Position numbers and translations under genes: made by a program. A model generated the notes under the pieces. It had not been told where the DNA came from and made no database searches. It saw only the letters and a program-made list of their open reading frames with translations. From Rubrivirga sp. SAORIC476 (GTDB taxonomy: Bacteria > Bacteroidota > Rhodothermia > Rhodothermales > Rubricoccaceae), in contig NZ_MVOI01000006.1 of the NCBI RefSeq assembly GCF_002283555.1, forward strand, positions 824,040-888,039: a stretch of DNA of 64,000 nucleotides. The letters run 5' to 3'. How positions within the stretch are numbered: position 1 is the first letter of the stretch; every line of letters starts with the position of its first letter. This document shows, in pieces, positions 60,038-64,000 of the stretch.

Positions 60038-62215
60038 CTAGCGGACGATGACGAACTTGCGGAAGGCCTGCTCTCCGGCCTGGAAGAGGGTCTCCCCGGT
60101 CGCGAGGTCCACGACGTCTTCGGTGACCGTGATCACGGCGATGTAGAGGCCGCTGGCGACCACCTGGCGAGACGACGTGGTGTGGTCCCAGAATTCGTCG
60201 CCGCTCCCGTCGGTGTGCTCGAGGGTGTCGATCAGCTCCCCGAGCTCGGAGTAGATGTCGATCCGGCAGACGCCCGGGATGTTGTAGAAGGCGAGCTTGT
60301 CGCTGCGGTCGCTGAATCGGAGGGGCGTGTCGCCGCCTATGCCCTGGCTCGCGCCCACGTAGAAGGGGTTCGGGACGACGCGAATCGCCTCCATCGCCTC
60401 GCCCTGCTGCCGCTTGAGCGTGGCTCCGTCGTAGGTCTGGGTCGCGTACCGGGAGCTCCGGAGGTCCCGCCCAGTCGGGGTCAGGCCGCGGCCGTCGTTG
60501 GCGGCTCCGTCGCGGACGGCCTGAATGTAGTAGAAGTAGTTGATGCCGCGAACCGGCGTCGTGTCGTCGAAGCTCGTCTCGCCCGGTCCGGCGGTGTGGA
60601 TCAGGGTGTAGGCGCTGTCCCGACGCGTCGAGGTCCGGTAGATCTCCCAGCGGTCGGGCTGCGGGCCGTCGGCGTTGGGCTCCCAGGCGAGCGAGATCCG
60701 GTCGCCGCCCCCGGCCACGTTGAAGGTGATCGGCGGCGCGGGCGGCGCCGGGATGTCGTAGCCCGCGTCGTAGTTGGCGAGCGCACGGCGGAAGGTCTGG
60801 AAGAGCGAGTCACGGCTCGTGAACACCCACTCGTTCTTGGTCTTCGTCTCGCCGTTGAAGGTGAGCCCGGCCGCGCTGTTGTTGCCGGACGCCTTGAACT
60901 GGGCCCCGAGAATGCCGTTCGCCTCATAGCTGAGACCCGCGCTTCCCTCGGCGACCACGAACCGGACGCTCTCCCCTGGGGCGAGCGTGTAAGGCCCGAA
61001 CCCGTTTCCGAACGAGTAGCCGCCCGAGTTGGCCTGGCCTTCGGCGGCCGACGGGTCGCGGGACGGGTTGAGGAAGCCCGGAAGGCCCGACGGCTCCACG
61101 GCGAGCGCGTGACGGGGCGACTTGTGCCCCTGCGACATGACGTTGTACTCCGTCGACATCCGGCCGATGCTGAACGGGTCGTTGTTCGACAGGTAGGCGT
61201 CGTCCGAGCCGATCCAGTTGGTCGTCGCCGGCTGGCCGGGGTCGTCGGAGTCGTCGGACGCCGAGGCGTCGGCGTGGAGCGTCACGACGCCCGCGAACGC
61301 GCTCGCCCCGAAGCGCCCGGTCGTGTCGGCGGGTGCGCTGTTGTTGATCGCCGAGATCTGGAGCGACCCGCCGAGGTTGTCGTAGGGCACGGCGCTGCCG
61401 GGGAAGAAGCCATGCCATGAGAACTGGGCCCGGAACTGCTCGCCTTCTGGGTCCGGGAGCAGGCCGTCGCCGCGGGCGTCGTTCATGGTGTTCTTGCCCC
61501 ACCCGGTCGGGTTGCCGATCATGTACCGTGTCTTGGCGGCGACGGCCATGCGGTACTGGAAGTAGGCGATGACCCCTTCCAGAGTCTGGTTCGGGAGCTC
61601 GATCTCGTCGTCGTCGTCGGTGTTGCCCGTGTTCGTCAGGACGTACTCGATGACGTGGTAGTTGTCGTGGAACTCCTGGCTGAACTGCATGACCCGCCGC
61701 TCCATCGTGACGCCGAGCAGCGTGTTGATGCGGCTGATGAGCATGAAGTCCGGCGCCATGTCCGGGTCGACGCGGTCGACCACCATCGAGGCGGACGCGA
61801 ACGACTGGTTGCCGTCCACGGTCACGACCGTGAGGGGGTACTTGCTCACCAGCTCGAACTGGACAGGGAACATCTCGCCCACGCCGGTCACGCGCGGCCC
61901 GACGTGCACCACGCGGGCGGGGTAGGAGGATCCGGACTCGTCGACGACGTTCTGGGCGCCGATCCACAGGCCCTTGGCGGCCTGCATGTCCTGGAAGTCG
62001 TAGACGCCAGGCCACCGCCACCCATACTGCTGCTGGGCGACGAGTCCCTCCTCCTTCTCGCTGCCTGCGGAGGAGTACCAGTTGTGGAACGACCCGCCCG
62101 CGACCCACTTCGTCTGGAACTGAGCGCGGGCATCCGGCGCGCCCAGCAGGATCAGGGCGCCGACGGCGAGGAGAGAGAGGCGGGCGGACGAGCGCACGGG
62201 CATGTCAAGGGGCAT
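60038..62215 (-). CDS. Large exported protein with Fn3-like domain and C-terminal sorting-like tail (725 aa)
   Basis: Signal peptide MPLDMPVRSSARLSLLAVGALILLG-type (shorter start at 62203 possible), cut near DARAQ. Most of the protein (about 35-500) is beta-rich and not assigned to a family I can name with certainty: KWVAGGSFHNWYSSAGSE, WIGAQNVVDESG, DNYHVIEYVLTNTGNTDDD. A fibronectin-type segment follows (about 515-600; RISLAWEPNADG, WEIYRTSTRRDS). The end has VVPNPFYVGAS, a YDSELGELID-like segment, GLYIAVI and KFVIVR, a T9SS-like tail. It lies between the TonB receptor and PorV-like genes (gaps of 43 and 22 nt), so it is likely the exported surface partner of that receptor. Confidence 0.85.
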   Translation of the reverse strand: MPLDMPVRSSARLSLLAVGALILLGAPDARAQFQTKWVAGGSFHNWYSSAGSEKEEGLVAQQQYGWRWPGVYDFQDMQAAKGLWIGAQNVVDESGSSYPARVVHVGPRVTGVGEMFPVQFELVSKYPLTVVTVDGNQSFASASMVVDRVDPDMAPDFMLISRINTLLGVTMERRVMQFSQEFHDNYHVIEYVLTNTGNTDDDDEIELPNQTLEGVIAYFQYRMAVAAKTRYMIGNPTGWGKNTMNDARGDGLLPDPEGEQFRAQFSWHGFFPGSAVPYDNLGGSLQISAINNSAPADTTGRFGASAFAGVVTLHADASASDDSDDPGQPATTNWIGSDDAYLSNNDPFSIGRMSTEYNVMSQGHKSPRHALAVEPSGLPGFLNPSRDPSAAEGQANSGGYSFGNGFGPYTLAPGESVRFVVAEGSAGLSYEANGILGAQFKASGNNSAAGLTFNGETKTKNEWVFTSRDSLFQTFRRALANYDAGYDIPAPPAPPITFNVAGGGDRISLAWEPNADGPQPDRWEIYRTSTRRDSAYTLIHTAGPGETSFDDTTPVRGINYFYYIQAVRDGAANDGRGLTPTGRDLRSSRYATQTYDGATLKRQQGEAMEAIRVVPNPFYVGASQGIGGDTPLRFSDRSDKLAFYNIPGVCRIDIYSELGELIDTLEHTDGSGDEFWDHTTSSRQVVASGLYIAVITVTEDVVDLATGETLFQAGEQAFRKFVIVR

Positions 62216-62258
62216 GAGTCAGAGGGCGACCGGCAGAGTGGAGAGCCGGGGAGCGGAC

Positions 62259-64000
62259 CTAGAGGCTGATCCGGACGCCGAAGAACACGTTCCGGGGGTT
62301 CAGGAAGTTGAGGTACCCCTGGTTCGGCATGTCGATGTAGGCCTTCGTCTCCAGGACATCGGAGACACGGCCGGCGTCGGCCGGCGTCCAGGCGCCGTTC
62401 TCAAAGACGATGTACGACTCGCTCGCGCGCTCGTAGTAGATGGTGCCAGCGACCCCATCCGCCTCGGCGCGCGACTGGATCGCCTCCATCGGCTGGTACG
62501 GGACGTCCTCGGAGCGGTAGGCGCCGACCACGTCGTCGCCGGGGATGTTCGAGTAGTCGTCGCTCGCGGGGAAGTGGAGGCTCGAGAGGTACTCGATCTG
62601 GTCCTGCCCGTCGTCGACGCCATAGAAGAGCGCCATCTCGCGACGGTTGAGCGCGTTGAGCACGTCGGCGTAGAAGGAGACCTCCCGGCCGGCGACGCTG
62701 AACTGGCGCTGGAAGCGGAGATCGAGCGCCCAGCGGTCCCGGATCTCGACGTTCCGGGAGACGCCCGGCTCGGCGACGCCATTGTCGCCCCAGGTGTAGA
62801 GGCCGCCGTCGCGCCACTGGCCCAGGAACGAGGTCCGCCAGCCGCCGAGCAGGCTCACGCCCGCAACGCTCGGGCCGAAGTCGTCCGGCGTGAAGAAGTC
62901 GAGGTTGAGCCGCGCGAAGGGACGCGGGACCGGACGCGAGGAGGCCAGGCGGCGGAGGGCATCGCTCTCCTCCTGCTCGCGCTGCGTGGTCGAGTTCTGG
63001 AAGACGTCCCGGAAGCCGAAGTAGCCGGACTGGCGGACGTCATACGTGTAGTTGAAGAACCCCCGGAAGAACTCGCCCCGGGACTTCTGGAGCGTGAACT
63101 CGAAGCCCCGAATGTCGGCGTAGCTGTTCGGCTCCGTCCGGTCGTAGTCGATGGTGCCGTCGCGGCTCAGGTACGTCACGAGCCGGGGCTCCAGCGAGAT
63201 GTCCTTGTAGTAGCCCGCGATGCGTGCGGTGAACTGGTCGAAGAACGACTGCTCGTACCCGAGTTCGTAGGCGATCGTCCGCGGAAGCGGGTTGTTTGGG
63301 TCCGCGATCTGGGTGATCTGGCCGCCCACCGAGAACGCGCGCACGACGTAGAGTTGGTCGGAGTCCGGGACGGACCGGAAGTGGCCGTAGTTGAAGTAGA
63401 GCTTGCTGGCCTGCGAGACCGGGAACGACACGCCGAGCCGGGGGCTAAGCGTCACGATCTGCCGGGATGGGGAGGTCGTGAGGAGCGTGTCGAGCGCCGC
63501 CCGCGGCGTGCCGTCCGGCCCGAGCTGGACGCCGGCCAGGACCGGGTCGAAGAGGTTGTAGTCGTACCAGTTGCCGCCCGCCGTGAAGTAGTCCAGCCGG
63601 AGGCCGAGGTTGGCGATCATGCCGTCGAGCTCCAGCTTGGTCTGGCCGTAGGCCGCCGCCCGGATGGGCGTCTCGTCCCAGACCGTCCGCGCGTTCGTGC
63701 TCGTGAACGCCGAGTCGATGCGGGCGTAGTTGATCTGGCTCCGCGTCAGGTTGTACTCGAAGCCGGTCTTGATCTCGGCGAACCGCGTGAGCTGGTTGGT
63801 GTAGTCGCCCTGGAGGTTGTAGACCGTCACGCGCGACGAGTCGCGGGCGTTCGACATGCCGACGCCGATCCGGATGTCGCCGAGGCCCGTCGAGCCGTCG
63901 AGGCCGGCGACGTTGAACGGCTGCCACCCGAACGGGGCCTCGTTGAAGCCGTACCCGCCAATGGTGACGACCGTCGTGGTGTCGCGCCGCGGGCCGGGGT
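62259..64000 (-). CDS. TonB-dependent receptor, C-terminal part (partial, runs off the window)
   Basis: The frame is open from the right edge of the window to the stop at 62259, so the N-terminus (signal, possible CarboxypepD_reg domain, plug) is missing. About 580 residues of the barrel are seen, with alternating strands and turns: LTRFAEIKTGFEYNLTRSQI, LNYGHFRSVPDSDQLYV-like FNYGHFRSVPDSDQLY, RTIAYELGYEQSFFDQFTAR, DIRGFEFTLQKSRGEFFRG, LDLRFQRQFSVAGREVSFYA, ending GVRISL. The terminal strand and order fit CarboxypepD-type TonB receptors. It is the first visible gene of the minus-strand operon; transport substrate unknown. Confidence 0.9.
   Translation of the reverse strand, partial: PGPRRDTTTVVTIGGYGFNEAPFGWQPFNVAGLDGSTGLGDIRIGVGMSNARDSSRVTVYNLQGDYTNQLTRFAEIKTGFEYNLTRSQINYARIDSAFTSTNARTVWDETPIRAAAYGQTKLELDGMIANLGLRLDYFTAGGNWYDYNLFDPVLAGVQLGPDGTPRAALDTLLTTSPSRQIVTLSPRLGVSFPVSQASKLYFNYGHFRSVPDSDQLYVVRAFSVGGQITQIADPNNPLPRTIAYELGYEQSFFDQFTARIAGYYKDISLEPRLVTYLSRDGTIDYDRTEPNSYADIRGFEFTLQKSRGEFFRGFFNYTYDVRQSGYFGFRDVFQNSTTQREQEESDALRRLASSRPVPRPFARLNLDFFTPDDFGPSVAGVSLLGGWRTSFLGQWRDGGLYTWGDNGVAEPGVSRNVEIRDRWALDLRFQRQFSVAGREVSFYADVLNALNRREMALFYGVDDGQDQIEYLSSLHFPASDDYSNIPGDDVVGAYRSEDVPYQPMEAIQSRAEADGVAGTIYYERASESYIVFENGAWTPADAGRVSDVLETKAYIDMPNQGYLNFLNPRNVFFGVRISL

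Overview
The window reads as a piece of a very GC-rich bacterial chromosome from the Bacteroidota/Rhodothermota side of the tree, most likely Rhodothermales (Rubricoccaceae-like). This is an inference. It rests on several secreted proteins that end in type IX secretion (T9SS) type-A sorting tails (PNP...GR...G.Y.V...), a PorV/PorQ-family outer-membrane gene, a TonB-dependent receptor, a DUF6503-type lipoprotein and many SPII lipoproteins. Genes are densely packed and no gene-free gap exceeds 300 bp. I saw no rRNA, tRNA, CRISPR array or insertion sequence.

Positions 1 to about 7,610 are the right-hand end of an integrated mobile element (prophage or integrative plasmid; its left end lies outside the window). 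It holds a chain of small start-stop-coupled genes, a winged-helix replication-initiator-like protein with iteron-like repeats inside its own gene, a 935-aa ParB-like protein, a DUF6884 protein, a CxxC protein, a coiled-coil peptide, an excisionase-like HTH protein and a tyrosine integrase. Three 10-bp direct repeats lie just after the integrase. Chromosomal genes start at 7,642.

From 7.6 to 33 kb there are housekeeping and surface genes: LMW phosphatase plus LURP-one-like protein, a 7TMR-DISM histidine kinase, fructosamine kinase, a secreted endonuclease I, then a tandem array of four secreted SGNH-hydrolase-like paralogues (12,968-19,656). Next come a HAD phosphatase, DNA polymerase I, a ZIP-like membrane protein, a hybrid histidine kinase, an M28 peptidase, lipoproteins, an SDR epimerase, glycosylasparaginase and a VanX-type dipeptidase. 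From 33 to 51 kb there are a cation/proton antiporter, an MgtC/DUF4010 protein, NAD synthetase, an arsenosugar pair (ArsS plus a peroxidase-like partner), acetate kinase, a LOV-domain histidine kinase, an AtuA-family protein, a REC-HPt protein, an ABC exporter and a TolB-like protein.

From 51.7 kb to the end lies the surface/export block. A secreted amidase and a GHL10 glycosidase-like protein converge on a strong bidirectional terminator. A minus-strand operon then runs from the right edge: TonB-dependent receptor, a 725-aa exported protein, a PorV/PorQ-like gene interrupted by one amber codon, an IPT/TIG lipoprotein, and a T9SS-tailed propeller-like protein, closed by a terminator at 56,135-56,164. 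The most interesting items are the four-paralogue SGNH-like array with its shortened sorting tails, the in-gene origin candidate of the mobile element, the amber-interrupted PorV-like gene in the TonB operon, the LOV kinase, and a dispersed intergenic palindrome found just downstream of several stop codons.
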